The notes below the pieces were generated by a model, which ran no database searches, was not told the DNA's origin, and saw only the letters and a program-made list of their open reading frames with translations. The translations under genes and the position numbers were made by a program. From Dyadobacter alkalitolerans DSM 23607 (GTDB lineage Bacteria; Bacteroidota; Bacteroidia; Cytophagales; Spirosomataceae): a DNA stretch of 64,000 nt. Of the stretch, positions 17,261-27,062 are shown piece by piece. The stretch is from the NCBI RefSeq assembly GCF_000428845.1, contig NZ_AUAS01000003.1, positions 1-64,000 on the forward strand. Direction: 5' to 3'. Position 1 is the stretch's first letter, and the number at the start of each line of letters is the position of its first letter.

Positions 17261-20200
17261 TTACCTGGTAACGGCTATTTTGTGTGTGCTAATAGTGCCG
17301 TCAAACAGGGTCAATGAAAGGGTGTAGATGCCGGTAGGTAAGCTTCGGACATCCAGGCCTTCTGCCGGAATTCCGTTATGGCTAAGTACGGGTATGCCCG
17401 ACACGTTAGTCATTGTCGCTAGTTTTACCTGATCGCGACCATTAATAAGTAGTCGGTTGGAAACCGGATTGGGATAGGCTACCGTTATCACCCCTTTAAT
17501 CTTCACCTCTCGGATGCTGCTCAATGAATACGTTTCATCCGCATCTACCATTTTCAACCGGTATAGGTTGACACCGCTGAGTGGTTTACTGTCTGTGAAT
17601 GCATAGTCAACAATCACCTTGCTGTCGCCATGCGACGCCACCAAGCCAATAGCCGTCCATTTTTTTCCATCGGCACTTCGTTCGATCTCGAAGCGGTCGC
17701 TGCCGATTTCGACGGTGGTCGACCAGGTGAGCAGGACTGTGCCGCCCTCGGCTGCTGCCGTGAAGCGAGCCAACGTTACAGGCATCGCGGTTTCAAACAT
17801 GATAAAATAATCCTCTACCTCGCCATCTACTGCTGCACCGTTGATGCTTCCCGTTGTCAGCGGATCCGTTGTCAGTCTAAAGCGTGCATATACGCCGGTC
17901 GTGCCGGTGGCTCCGCCCAGCGTCGCACTTGGCCAGATCAGCGTCGCGCTGGTAGTTGCAGGTGCTACGGTTGTGCATACGCCTTCTCCCGCTTCGAAAA
18001 CACCGTTGCTGTTCCAGTCGATCCAGCCGCACAAGTTGGCTGTTGACGATGTTAGGTTAACAGTGGCCACATTCACGGTGTAGTTAGTAACTGAGGTGGT
18101 CGTACCTCCTGAAATGACCGGGAATGCCGATATGCCATCTTCGTCGTTCAGGCCGGTGACGTTGTCACCGGTAGCCTGCACAGCCGGTGTACCTTCAAGC
18201 TCAGCATCAATTGCGCTGCCCATAGTCAGGAAGCTGGTGACCTTGTGCGAAGGACCGTTGCTAGCCGTGAGGGTGCTGTATGAATCCGGTGCATCGCCAT
18301 AGTCGCAGCCGATGCCGATGGTAATGTCGTCAATAGCGAAATCATTGCCGTTAATGCCAGGCACCTGCTGGTTGTTGCGGATGATGAAATCCACGGTGCC
18401 CGAGGCGTCAGCCACGAACGTCATCGAATACTGCCGCCAGTCGGTCTCGGTCGTAAAGGCTATATCACCCGTTGATTGGGCCGAAATCAAACCGCCTTGC
18501 AGGTTCCGTGCTTCCAGTACCAGGTTGGGCACAACATATCCTGGTGCATTGGTCAGGTTGGTTGCCCAAAGTGAAAGCGAATACGAAGCGCCTGGCAAGA
18601 GTCCGCTGAACCGGCGACGGAACACTTCATCCTGGCCGAAGCCACCATTTACATTCAGAAAATAGCCGCCTACATCACCCGCCGTATGGTCAGGTGCTAC
18701 TGTTCCATAGTACAACGCCTGAAAATTATTCACGACTGTGTGAGTTTCTGCGCCATATTCATTGTAGTGGTAGGGTGTATAAATTGAAGGAATGGACGAA
18801 ACTGCCTCCGATCCCGAAGCGCCAAATGTTTCGACAAACGGGGTGCCGCACGAATTGGAGATCGTTGAAGTCTGGATATTGTAATTCACAAACTCAACGT
18901 GCGCCGTCTGGCCTGCTGTTACGGTGACAGTCGCGGTGCGGGCAGGAATGTTGGTAGACACCGCGCCGCCGGCTGTATTAATCTTAATCAGTTCCCAAGA
19001 ACCTGGTGCTGCGTTTTCGGAGATTGTGTAAGTGCCCGGTGCAACGTTGTAAACAATACTGTTACCGGCACCTGATAGTCTGACTGTGTGGTCATTAAAC
19101 CACCCGCCGTCTTCCCTGCGCTGAATGAGCCGTCCGCGCATGGTGGTGGGTCCTTCCGCTTTTGCATTGTAAGTTAGGACTGGCGTGTCCCCGTCCGAGC
19201 CTACAGAAATACCGCCGTTGTTGCTGCCGATAAACACCCCGCCACTGTTGGCATCAGGGGCCCAGGCCAAGCCTGAAAGTCGATAGGCCTGGGCGCTGTT
19301 CACAGCCCAAACGCTGCCGTCGGCTGCAACGGTAATGTCGCTAAACCCTTGTGACGGGTAGGTTTCTGCAATCGTCGCCACGTCTCCGGACACCGTTACA
19401 TGGTAAACCTGCCCTGCCGTTTCACTAAGTACATAAATCGAACCATCGGGCGCTACATCCAGCCGTGAGCCGCAAATATTAGGGAAGCCTGTATAGCTGC
19501 TGCCGCCATTCCAGCGGAAAAGCGTGTAACAACCGGCGTTATTAACCGCCAGCACATAAGCAGGCTGAATACTACCCGCCGAAACACCCACATCGAACAC
19601 GTTGATCGTACCAGCAGTGGTAGGGATAAAACTAGTTCCATCCCAGGTATACATAAAACCTTGTGCGTTCACCAGGATAGGCGTACCATTCAGGTCTACA
19701 TCCACCCTTGTGCCCAGGCCGGGAGCAGTGATCCAGCTAGAAGTCCCGGCCGGCCGGTAGTAGACCCCGCCATTGCCCGTTCCCGACGCTGGCGCGGCAA
19801 TAGCCCAGACGGTATTGTTATTACCTGTTCCCACATCTTGCAAGGAGACAAAAGCTGGGTCATCATTGAGCGTGAAGGCCGCGCCGGAAGGAATGTTGGA
19901 AGTAAAACCAAAATCAACACCCGGGCTCACCTCTGATTGTGCTTTCTTGGCAATGACAATTGTTGAGAGCGGTGCCAGTGCCAGTTCGCCAGAGGCAAAC
20001 GTGTAAGCTGTATAAGAATCAGGAGCCAAAGGGCTTGTCGTAGTAATTGAACCAGCGGTTAGGTCGCTGTTGCCGCCTAAAACAGATGTTACATCCACGT
20101 TGGACGGAATTGCTTCCCATTGGGTTCCATTCCACCCAACGATTGTCAACTTTGTCAAATCGCTGCCAGTCAGTGATGCAATTGAACTACCGGCATCCCA

Positions 20201-20776
20201 CGTCAGTGTTAAGGGCGTTGCATTTGCCCCATCGATATCCCAGTATTCAATTGTACTGACAACATCAACGCCAGCGCCCATGCTGCTGGTGTTAAATGGG
20301 CCTCCGTTGGGAAGCGCAGCGTAGTCAGATCCTGTAAAGAGATTGCTGGTAACAGCCGTATTAGGGTTAGCGTGAAAATAAGACCCCATTGTGCCATCGG
20401 CCGAAGCCGCAAATTGGCCAACGAAGCCATTGTCCCCAACAGGAAAGACAAACGTGCCGGCCCCGTATTTGCGAACGTAGCCATCCACATAGCCCGCATC
20501 AGAAGCACCTGTAGAAGTCAGGTTATCACCGGCGAAGTTGAGCACGCCGAAGTTGCCCGACGCGCGTTCCGTCAGGATTACACCCGGTTGGGCACCCCCG
20601 CCGCCGTTAATAAAGTCGTGATCGCCAAAAAATGTCATCTGGGCACCACCAAAGATCGTGGTATTGCCCTGGCTACCTTGCTGCGCAAGCACCAGGTGTC
20701 CAAGCAAAAGCAACATCGCTGAGATGGCCATGCTGATCCATCCCTTTGCGGATGAACTGGTATAAGTTAGTTTCAT
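17261..20776 (-). CDS. Large T9SS surface protein with tectonin-like propeller and GEVED domain (module A)
   Basis: This protein has 1171 residues. The order is: a signal peptide (ISMAISAMLLLLGHLVLAQQ); an N-terminal beta region; a tectonin-like propeller at about 300-570 with repeats such as NNNTVWAIAAPASGTGNGG and RLDVAPDGSIYVLSETAG; a jelly-roll-like domain after SCGTPFVETFG; a GEVED domain (DYGDAPDSYST to VDGEVEDYFIMF); and a 90-residue stalk (MPVTLARFTAAAEGG). It ends with a type A T9SS sorting domain (AYPNPVSNRLLINGRDQVK ... HKIAVTR). It should be exported and anchored on the cell surface. Tectonin propellers often bind sugars or LPS, so adhesion or glycan binding is possible. The paralogue at 30218 shares the propeller, GEVED and stalk. 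Confidence 0.88.
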   Translation of the reverse strand: MKLTYTSSSAKGWISMAISAMLLLLGHLVLAQQGSQGNTTIFGGAQMTFFGDHDFINGGGGAQPGVILTERASGNFGVLNFAGDNLTSTGASDAGYVDGYVRKYGAGTFVFPVGDNGFVGQFAASADGTMGSYFHANPNTAVTSNLFTGSDYAALPNGGPFNTSSMGAGVDVVSTIEYWDIDGANATPLTLTWDAGSSIASLTGSDLTKLTIVGWNGTQWEAIPSNVDVTSVLGGNSDLTAGSITTTSPLAPDSYTAYTFASGELALAPLSTIVIAKKAQSEVSPGVDFGFTSNIPSGAAFTLNDDPAFVSLQDVGTGNNNTVWAIAAPASGTGNGGVYYRPAGTSSWITAPGLGTRVDVDLNGTPILVNAQGFMYTWDGTSFIPTTAGTINVFDVGVSAGSIQPAYVLAVNNAGCYTLFRWNGGSSYTGFPNICGSRLDVAPDGSIYVLSETAGQVYHVTVSGDVATIAETYPSQGFSDITVAADGSVWAVNSAQAYRLSGLAWAPDANSGGVFIGSNNGGISVGSDGDTPVLTYNAKAEGPTTMRGRLIQRREDGGWFNDHTVRLSGAGNSIVYNVAPGTYTISENAAPGSWELIKINTAGGAVSTNIPARTATVTVTAGQTAHVEFVNYNIQTSTISNSCGTPFVETFGASGSEAVSSIPSIYTPYHYNEYGAETHTVVNNFQALYYGTVAPDHTAGDVGGYFLNVNGGFGQDEVFRRRFSGLLPGASYSLSLWATNLTNAPGYVVPNLVLEARNLQGGLISAQSTGDIAFTTETDWRQYSMTFVADASGTVDFIIRNNQQVPGINGNDFAIDDITIGIGCDYGDAPDSYSTLTASNGPSHKVTSFLTMGSAIDAELEGTPAVQATGDNVTGLNDEDGISAFPVISGGTTTSVTNYTVNVATVNLTSSTANLCGWIDWNSNGVFEAGEGVCTTVAPATTSATLIWPSATLGGATGTTGVYARFRLTTDPLTTGSINGAAVDGEVEDYFIMFETAMPVTLARFTAAAEGGTVLLTWSTTVEIGSDRFEIERSADGKKWTAIGLVASHGDSKVIVDYAFTDSKPLSGVNLYRLKMVDADETYSLSSIREVKIKGVITVAYPNPVSNRLLINGRDQVKLATMTNVSGIPVLSHNGIPAEGLDVRSLPTGIYTLSLTLFDGTISTHKIAVTR

Positions 20777-20855
20777 TGTAAAGTCTGTTTAGTGCTTTAA
20801 GAATTATAATGGTGTTTGAAGCTTGCTTTCTATTCCGAGCAGCTATACAAGGACA

Positions 20856-21533
20856 TTAGAATGGTCCGATAGCATAAGTCTCCTGAAACTGAATATCTCC
20901 AGTATAATAACCAGTATAAAACCAAAAATAGAGTGTTTGTGGGCCAGCCACAGTAACCCGAAATCCCGGCGTTGTATGGTGTGCAGTGGGTACAACAAAT
21001 AACCATTCTGCTGCAATACCCTCTTGAACATAAGTCGAGGCGCTGCTTGACAGAGCGGTGTTGATAAAAGCATGATTCGGGATAGGATGCGTTGTCGCAG
21101 CGGTATACGTTGCCCACCTGGCATAAACCATATAGGTGCCTGCTTTGGGTAATGTTATGGATCCACCCGAATATTTCTGTTCTATAGCGCCAGTTGAAAA
21201 GTTAACAATTTCACCGGTAGTCCCATTGATCATGGTACCGGCAAGAGGATTCTGCCAACTAGCACCACCGGCTGCATCCGAAGTCAAAACTTTCCCTGCC
21301 CCCTCAGTACCGTCGGTAATGGTTACCTGGCCTGTTGTTTTGTCTATTTTCGTTTTACGCCCGGGTGTGGACGCTTCTACTTCCAGGTTCGAGTTAGGCT
21401 CGATGGTGGCTGGGTTTGTTCCGATTTTCACTTGCGCGAATACAGCGGAAGAGCCAAGAAGCAACGCAGCTACAAACAATACAGAGGTTATCTTCGTCCA
21501 GGAAATATTGAATAGTAGATTTTGTGTTTTCAT
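20856..21533 (-). CDS. Secreted fibre-like protein 1 (C1q/TNF-like head suspected)
   Basis: This is a 225-residue protein with a signal peptide ending SSAVFAQ. Residues 34-95 (VKIGTNPATIEPNSNLEVEA, then TGQVTITDGTEGAGKVLTSD) repeat almost exactly in the neighbour at 21623. This N-terminal block is common at the start of Bacteroidota fibre or tail-like proteins. The C-terminal 110 residues (TLPKAGTYMVYARWATYT, FRVTVAGPQTLYFWFYTGYY) have the beta-rich pattern of C1q/TNF-like heads. No T9SS sorting domain is present. The genes at 22348, 21533 and 20776 lie in one direction with gaps under 90 bp and probably form an operon. Confidence 0.7.
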   Translation of the reverse strand: MKTQNLLFNISWTKITSVLFVAALLLGSSAVFAQVKIGTNPATIEPNSNLEVEASTPGRKTKIDKTTGQVTITDGTEGAGKVLTSDAAGGASWQNPLAGTMINGTTGEIVNFSTGAIEQKYSGGSITLPKAGTYMVYARWATYTAATTHPIPNHAFINTALSSSASTYVQEGIAAEWLFVVPTAHHTTPGFRVTVAGPQTLYFWFYTGYYTGDIQFQETYAIGPF

Positions 21534-21622
21534 GAGATACCTTTGAGTTTAATTAAATTAATGAGAATTGTCTGGAGTGAATGCAGACACCCAACTGATA
21601 CACCTTAAAATTCGTAGATCAG

Positions 21623-22348
21623 CTAGTCTATCTTCGTAACGGTCATATAAGCCCTTCCGCAGGTACCGGTCCAGATAGGATTAACAGGCGGATTTCCATC
21701 GGTTTGCATGGTGTAACCTTCCAGCGAGATGCCATCACCCGCATTTAATTTGCCAGTGTAAACAACAGATTGCCAGTCCCCGGCCGCAGCGCCCATCGGA
21801 CTAACCCCCTTGAAGATCGGACCGCCATTTTCGGAGGTTACCCATATCCTTGTCCATAGCGTGACACCGGCTCCCGTAGTGCTAACACAGGATAGACCCA
21901 CTTGTACAGAGTAAGTGCCATTGGCGGGAACCGTAACCCTCTTGGAACCTGCGTCCCAAAGTGCCCCGCCCAATGTAGGAACCAGGGGGAGCCGCTGACT
22001 TGGTTCGTCGTGAGTTGTAAAAGTTGGAATGGTAGCCTGGCCCGTAATGGCGCCACTGAATGCCGTGACAGGGATGGACAGTTCAGACTGGCTTTGCCAT
22101 GTGGCGACCCCGTTCGCATCGGATGTCAATACCTTTTTATCGCCCTGAGAACCGTCGGCAATCGTTAATTTTCCTGTGGTTTTATGGATGCTGATCTTCT
22201 TGCTTGGGTCCGTACTTTCTACTTCAAGGTTGCTATTGGGGTCGATTGTCGTAGGATTGGAACCGATCTTAACCTGAGCAGAAGTAATGGATGCCCCCCC
22301 TAAAAGCGCGCTAAGAAGCAATGCATTAAATAGTCGACGTGTTTTCAT
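21623..22348 (-). CDS. Secreted fibre-like protein 2 (paralogous N-terminus)
   Basis: This is a 241-residue protein. I start it at the ATG at 22348 (KTRRLFNALLLSALLGG), because that gives a clean signal peptide ending SITSAQ; the frame is open 26 codons further up. The first domain (VKIGSNPTTIDPNSNLEVES, then LTSDANGVATWQ) matches the neighbour at 20856. The C-terminal domain is different: LWDAGSKRVTVPANGTYSVQ, then GDGISLEGYTMQTDG, again with the beta-sandwich pattern of C1q-like heads. It is the first gene of the probable three-gene secreted operon and has a -7 element and an operator-like box upstream. Confidence 0.7.
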   Translation of the reverse strand: MKTRRLFNALLLSALLGGASITSAQVKIGSNPTTIDPNSNLEVESTDPSKKISIHKTTGKLTIADGSQGDKKVLTSDANGVATWQSQSELSIPVTAFSGAITGQATIPTFTTHDEPSQRLPLVPTLGGALWDAGSKRVTVPANGTYSVQVGLSCVSTTGAGVTLWTRIWVTSENGGPIFKGVSPMGAAAGDWQSVVYTGKLNAGDGISLEGYTMQTDGNPPVNPIWTGTCGRAYMTVTKID

Positions 22349-23465
22349 GAAGCTTGCGTTTTGTATGAATAATTGTTTGCATTTTGTAATCGGATCTAGT
22401 GACAGGTTCGGAATTACTTTATCCACACGATGGTCATGAGGTGGCTAAATATCTTCCCTACCCTAACTAGTCTGGAGGCAAACATAAACACACTACTTTG
22501 AATCAATTTGTCGACATCTACAAAAAGAAGTGAGAAATAACTCGATACTTATAGTATTTATACTACATTATTTGTAATAATTCTAATCCTTGTGGCAATT
22601 CTGCATATAATAGTGATAATAGCATACGACTTTGATTACATAATGAGTGTATTTACGTTTGTGTTTTACTTAGGCAGTACCAATAACATTGCATCCTTCG
22701 AAGCATTCGAGGACTGATTATCGTCAATTCGGCTGGTCACTCTGCGCATAATGATACCGAAGGTAGCTTTACTTTTTGCCTGACGTACAGACAAGACATG
22801 CTTAGGAGGCTAAGCAAGTTGCTGTTATCAAGTCTTTGTGCCAAACAATGACCTTATGGACGTATACATCGATCTTGTGGGGAGCTGTTTTCTGAGTGCT
22901 CATTCAATGTCCGCTTTACCTAGTTAGCACCGGCATGAACTCTACGTCGGGTGATTACGCCATTAAGTTGGACTGATGTTACATTTGCGGTGGGTGTTAA
23001 GAAACCACGTAAATCAATAAAATTCGTGTCTACCAAAGTTTTCCACATTAATATGAAGTGGCAATTAACCATCGACATCTATAAGGCATCATCTGAAATT
23101 AATTCGGCGGTTATTTCTACTAATTGACTTTTATTCCCTTCTAGGTTATTTTACCAATTCGGACGTTCAGATTACAAGAGTGGTTTATGAAAATTAATTA
23201 CACATATATTATGATATAGTCGGTAAATTGTCTGCCAGAGTCTTATAATGGTAGGATAAGCTACAATCCTAATTGTTCTGCACCACAGTCTTGGACATTT
23301 GCGATACATCCTTGATAATGACATCCAGCTTATGAGCTGATTTAAGAATTCCTTAATACTCTTTTAATACAAATCCGGATCTTGGTAATAATGGTTTAAG
23401 GCCATTGAGAAAACCAAAACTAAATAGTTAGTTCATTGACGCCGTTTTTCGCCCATTTGTAAGAA
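22349..23465. other. Long AT-rich non-coding stretch
   Basis: About 1.1 kb without a credible gene. The first 180 bp hold the promoter and operator-like box for the secreted operon. The remainder is AT-rich, full of stops in all frames, and looks like decayed DNA. Confidence 0.55.
22479..22523 (-). promoter_or_regulatory. Promoter and TTGTMGA-type box of the secreted operon (module A)
   Basis: On the minus strand TATGTTTG at 22486-22479 matches the -7 consensus TAnnTTTG. The near-palindrome TTGTCGACATCTACAA at 22508-22523 is centred about 42 bp upstream of the expected transcript start, a classic activator position. Its TTGTMGA arms resemble those before kinase A at 12585-12621. Confidence 0.5.
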
Positions 23466-24071
23466 AAACCTCATGTAGGTGTAAGAGGTGCCGTCCACTT
23501 TGCCAATCTCAAACCTGCAAACGTTATCTCATATCAAACAAGGGTCGGGGCAGATTTCGCACTTCTTTTTAACAAATCTCTAAGTCCTTTGTTCAGTATT
23601 CAAGCTGAACCGGGTTTCAGTCAGTCGGAGGCCAAATATGATGCCTCAGGTGAAGGGCTTCTAGACGGCCTGGTGCTGAAAAGTGAAGATTTTGGAAAGA
23701 TTTCCATCAATTATATGAACCTACCAATTTTATTTTAATACAAACCCCGATTCGGCAGGTTCGAAGGTATTTTTTCCCTGGGGCCGGAATTGCGTTTAAG
23801 AGCGGGTGCGAGCAAGTTTAATTATAACTCTAAAATTTATTATGACGGAGTGCTCACTAAAGATGAATCTGGGCAGACAGAATTAAGTCCTAATTTGAAG
23901 CCATTTGATTATGGAATGGTTGGTGGCATGGGAATCGCATATCCGCTGCAAAGCATAAAAATATTCGTAGAAGCCCGCTACCATTTAGGGCTGAGGACGA
24001 TCTATAAAGACGGCGTTGATATGTTCAACAGAGGCCCTTCTGTACGACTCGGCGTCATGTTGCCTTTGTAA
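23466..24071 (+). pseudogene. PorT-like outer-membrane beta-barrel protein, remnant
   Basis: One frame reads KPHVGVRGAVHFANLKPANV, continues VGADFALLFNKSLSPLF and ISINYMNLPILF, and then meets a TAA at 23736. The same frame resumes at once with YKPRFGRFEGIFSLGPELRL and ends at 24071 with GPSVRLGVMLPL. This is the pattern of PorT-family (outer-membrane beta-barrel) proteins of about 200 residues. The signal peptide is missing and the internal stop (probably AAA to TAA) breaks the barrel. The downstream part alone is open from 23790 but would lack half the strands. Confidence 0.65.
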
Positions 24072-24654
24072 GATAGCCGACAATTTGGTTTCTTTCAATT
24101 AACCGTTTGGCATCACAACCTTTCTTATAGTCGAGTGCAGTTGGGCGGTGCTACGCTCAAATAATACTAGAATTTTTTTTACAAAAAATGTAAATAAAAT
24201 TTGCTTTCTTAAATTATAACGATTAATATTACGGTACCCCAAAATTCTAGAAAGCTATTTGATATTTATTATCCCATTCAAAACAGGGAGTAAATGTTTT
24301 GTGAAAATCTACCAAATAGTTTTACGGTTTTATTGATTCGGTTTAGTGAAAGAAACTGTTTTTGCAATCAAATCGATCGTGTTGTAAACCAATTCCAAAT
24401 GGTAATTGCTGGTGCGCTGATAAAATAGCAAATACGCAATTAATATTTGCCTGGAAGTAAAGTCTCAGATAATACACTCCTATTTATATCCTTTTTTTTA
24501 TTCCATTATGAAATGTTATTTCATAATGCATATCCAATTGATATGTTTTTGGGACTGCTTTGATTAGGAAATAAAATAGCTACAATCAATTCAAAACATA
24601 TACAGTAAAATCAAGGCTTCATTTAATCTATTCTCAACCATAAATCGTTCATCA
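24072..24654. other. AT-rich intergenic region
   Basis: These 583 bp show no gene. A single half-site ATAGCAA is seen near 24427, matching the arm of the module B palindrome, but without a partner arm at the right spacing. Confidence 0.5.
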
Positions 24655-24906
24655 ATGAAACAGCTTTTCCTTTTTGTCTGCTGCATTTTTTTTACAGCCA
24701 GCGCATTGCTTGCGCAACCTATTACGCCACCTTACATTAGAATTGGCGGTTTCTTCAACACGAGTACCAATCAAGTGGAGGGTGGCACTACCTACACACA
24801 TAACCAAACCGTCTGGGTAGATTGTGGTACGAGTGTAAGCTTCCCCTAAAAGTGATCGTTGAATAAATGGAGCTTTCCGATTATATTTTCATAAAAGGAA
24901 AGAAAC

Positions 24907-25173
24907 ATGAAGAAGAATCGATTTAGCGAGGCCCAGATTGTGGCCATTCTAAAGCAGCAGCAAAACGGACAAACAGTTGTTCAGATTACCCGTGAGCACG
25001 GAATCGGCGAAGCCACTTTTTACAACTGGCGACAACGATATGGTGGCATGGAGGTTTCGGAATTGAAACGCATGAAAGACCTCGAGGAGGAAAATCGGCG
25101 GTTGAAAAAAATGTATGCAGAGTTGAGTTTGGAACATGAGGTAGTAAAAGAGGCGCTGAAAAAAAAGTGGTAG
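24907..25173 (+). CDS. IS3-family transposase OrfA
   Basis: This is an 88-residue DNA-binding subunit. KKNRFSEAQIVAILKQQQNG leads into a helix-turn-helix (ITREHGIGEATFYNWRQRYG), followed by a leucine-zipper-like helix (LKRMKDLEEENRRLKKMYAE) for oligomerisation. It ends with EALKKKW and a TAG at 25173. The run of eight A followed by G at 25159-25167 just before its stop is a typical -1 slippery site, giving the OrfAB transposase by frameshift. Confidence 0.9.
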   Translation: MKKNRFSEAQIVAILKQQQNGQTVVQITREHGIGEATFYNWRQRYGGMEVSELKRMKDLEEENRRLKKMYAELSLEHEVVKEALKKKW

Positions 25174-25985
25174 GGCCTGCTCAACGTCGTCAGTTTGCGC
25201 ATTGGATTGTCAAAACAAAAGCTTTCAGCAAGCAACGAGCTTGTCGATTAGCAGGATTAAGCCGACGAATGTTTGCTTATGAATCCAAGCGTCAACCTGA
25301 TAATGAAGTTGAACAGGCCGTTCAAGCTATTGCACAACGTCATCCTGGTTGGGGTTTTTGGAAGATTCGTTATCGACTACGCAGACAAGGATATTCTTAC
25401 AATCATAAGCGTATTTGGCGCATTTACCGCCAATTAGGCTTGAATTTACCTAGACGAAAGAAAAAGCGGCTACCGGACCGAGTCCGACACCCCTTGGCAA
25501 AACCCACTGGGATTAATCAAGTTTGGTCACTCGACTTTATGTCTGACGTATTGAAAGATGGACGTCGTTTTCGTACATTGAATGTATTGGATGATTACAA
25601 TCGGCAAGCACTGGGGATAGATATTGACTTTTCTCTACCTGCGAGGCGGGTTGTCCGGCTTCTAGAACAAGCAATTGAAACACATGGCAAACCAAGTTGC
25701 TTACGATGCGACAACGGACCCGAGTTTATTAGCATAGCGTTGACGGAATGGTGCGAATCAAATGAAATAGAACTGCGTTGGATACAGCCTGGTAAACCGA
25801 CACAGAATGCGTACATCGAACGATTTAATGGCACTTTTCGCCGGGAGGTTCTCAATGCCTATTTATTTCGAAGTTTGCCGCAAGTTCGGGAAGTGGTTGA
25901 CCACTGGATCAACGATTACAATACGCAAAGACCACATCAAGCACTTGGCTTTTTAACACCAGATGAGTTTAAACAAACGGGATAA
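25167..25985 (+). CDS. IS3-family transposase OrfB (DDE integrase domain)
   Basis: This is a 272-residue catalytic subunit, overlapping orfA by 7 bp in the -1 frame. An HTH_21-type N-terminal part (ACRLAGLSRRMFAYESKRQ) precedes the rve integrase core. The DDE triad residues are visible in QVWSLDFMSDVL, LRCDNGPEFIS and NAYIERFNGTFRREVL. The end, RPHQALGFLTPDEF, is the usual IS3 ending. It is most likely made as a fusion with OrfA through the A8G frameshift site. Confidence 0.92.
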   Translation: MVGPAQRRQFAHWIVKTKAFSKQRACRLAGLSRRMFAYESKRQPDNEVEQAVQAIAQRHPGWGFWKIRYRLRRQGYSYNHKRIWRIYRQLGLNLPRRKKKRLPDRVRHPLAKPTGINQVWSLDFMSDVLKDGRRFRTLNVLDDYNRQALGIDIDFSLPARRVVRLLEQAIETHGKPSCLRCDNGPEFISIALTEWCESNEIELRWIQPGKPTQNAYIERFNGTFRREVLNAYLFRSLPQVREVVDHWINDYNTQRPHQALGFLTPDEFKQTG

Positions 25986-27062
25986 GCTCTGTTCAGAAAT
26001 TGATCACAAAAGAGGGAATAACACACGAGCGCCATTACAGTGTCAGTCCCAATTTTTCCAACGCCGTATGGTGTCATCTGGGGCAGCAGCTCAACCTTTA
26101 CAAGATCTGCGGTTGGAGGAATAGATTACATTCAGACGGTGCAGCTCGACCCCAATAAAGGCGACGGCTTTATCTCTGTTGTCTACGTGCTGCCCCCGTA
26201 CCCGTACACCAGCGCCGTGATGTCGATCAATATCAAGCAAAAGCCATCTGTCCCAGCAATCACAGGAACTAACATTTGCGCCGGTAACTCCGCCACGTTT
26301 ACAGCTACCAGCACCTACGGTTTACAAAGCACAAAACCTATGAGTATACTATGGCAGACGACTGGTGGAGTTACTGTGAATGGGTCTAGTTCATTTACAT
26401 CGCCGCCGGGAACATCATCGAGCGTGACTATCGCAAACAGCTCTAGCGGAACATACTCAGCACGCGCAGTGGTCGCCTCATGCAGCAACCTGCAAACTTT
26501 GGCCAGCACCGGAAGTCTTGGAGCACCTACGATAAAGAACCCAATCTATTGGTTATTTGATCCAGGTTCGAATATGTGGCAGTTCAGCCAAATTTCGGAA
26601 GCTCCGGCGGTAACATATTCGTTTAGCGTTGCATCCGGATCCGCTTCCATTATTCAGAATAGTGGAGATGCATATATCACGACTACATCCGGGGCCAGCA
26701 TCTGTGTGTCTGGGACCAACAGTTGCGGTACCGGTACTCCGTACTGCTTTTATATCCCTGCCAGTGGAGGTATGTTGAAATCCGTATCACCCAATCCCGC
26801 ACAGGATGTCGTGCTAGTTGAATTAAATAATGCTGAAAAGATCGATTTTTTGCCCGCCGCCCTGAATATGTATCGGGAAAATTCGACCAATCCTGTGAAA
26901 TCGATTTCTGTCCGTGAGCTCTACGAACGCAAAGCATTTGTTGACGGCAACAAGGTCAGCCTGTCGGTGGCAGATCTGCCGCGAGGCGTATATTACCTTC
27001 ATGCTATCCCTGCTCAGGGTTCCAAGCTAGATGCTCAAAAAACCAGGATTATTTTAAAGTAG

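Larger units (their letters stand above)
24834..26025 (+). mobile_element. Complete IS3-family insertion sequence (1192 bp)
   Basis: The element starts TGTAAGCTTCCCC and ends GGGAATAACACA. Its terminal inverted repeats are imperfect over about 24 bp, with both ends sharing TGT..., TTCCC and GTGATC. The 4-bp sequence CGAG flanks it on both sides (24830-24833 and 26026-26029), a target-site duplication of the size some IS3 subgroups make. It carries orfA and orfB with an A8G slippery run between them. The intact duplication and open frames suggest a recent insertion. It is a different element from the one at the left edge of the window. Confidence 0.9.
24655..27062 (+). pseudogene. Secreted T9SS protein split by an IS3 element
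   Basis: The 5' part (24655-24833) has a signal peptide (KQLFLFVCCIFFTASALLAQ) and runs to VDCGTS. The 3' part resumes at 26030 in the same frame with AITVSVPIFPTPYGV and continues about 340 residues through Ig-like segments (TGTNICAGNSATFTATS) to a T9SS sorting domain (SVSPNPAQDVVLVELNN ... TRIILK). Taking out the IS (24834-26025) and one copy of the 4-bp duplication CGAG restores an open frame of about 400 codons. The open frame starting at the GTG at 26040 would lack a signal peptide. The original function is unknown, presumably a surface protein. Confidence 0.8.
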
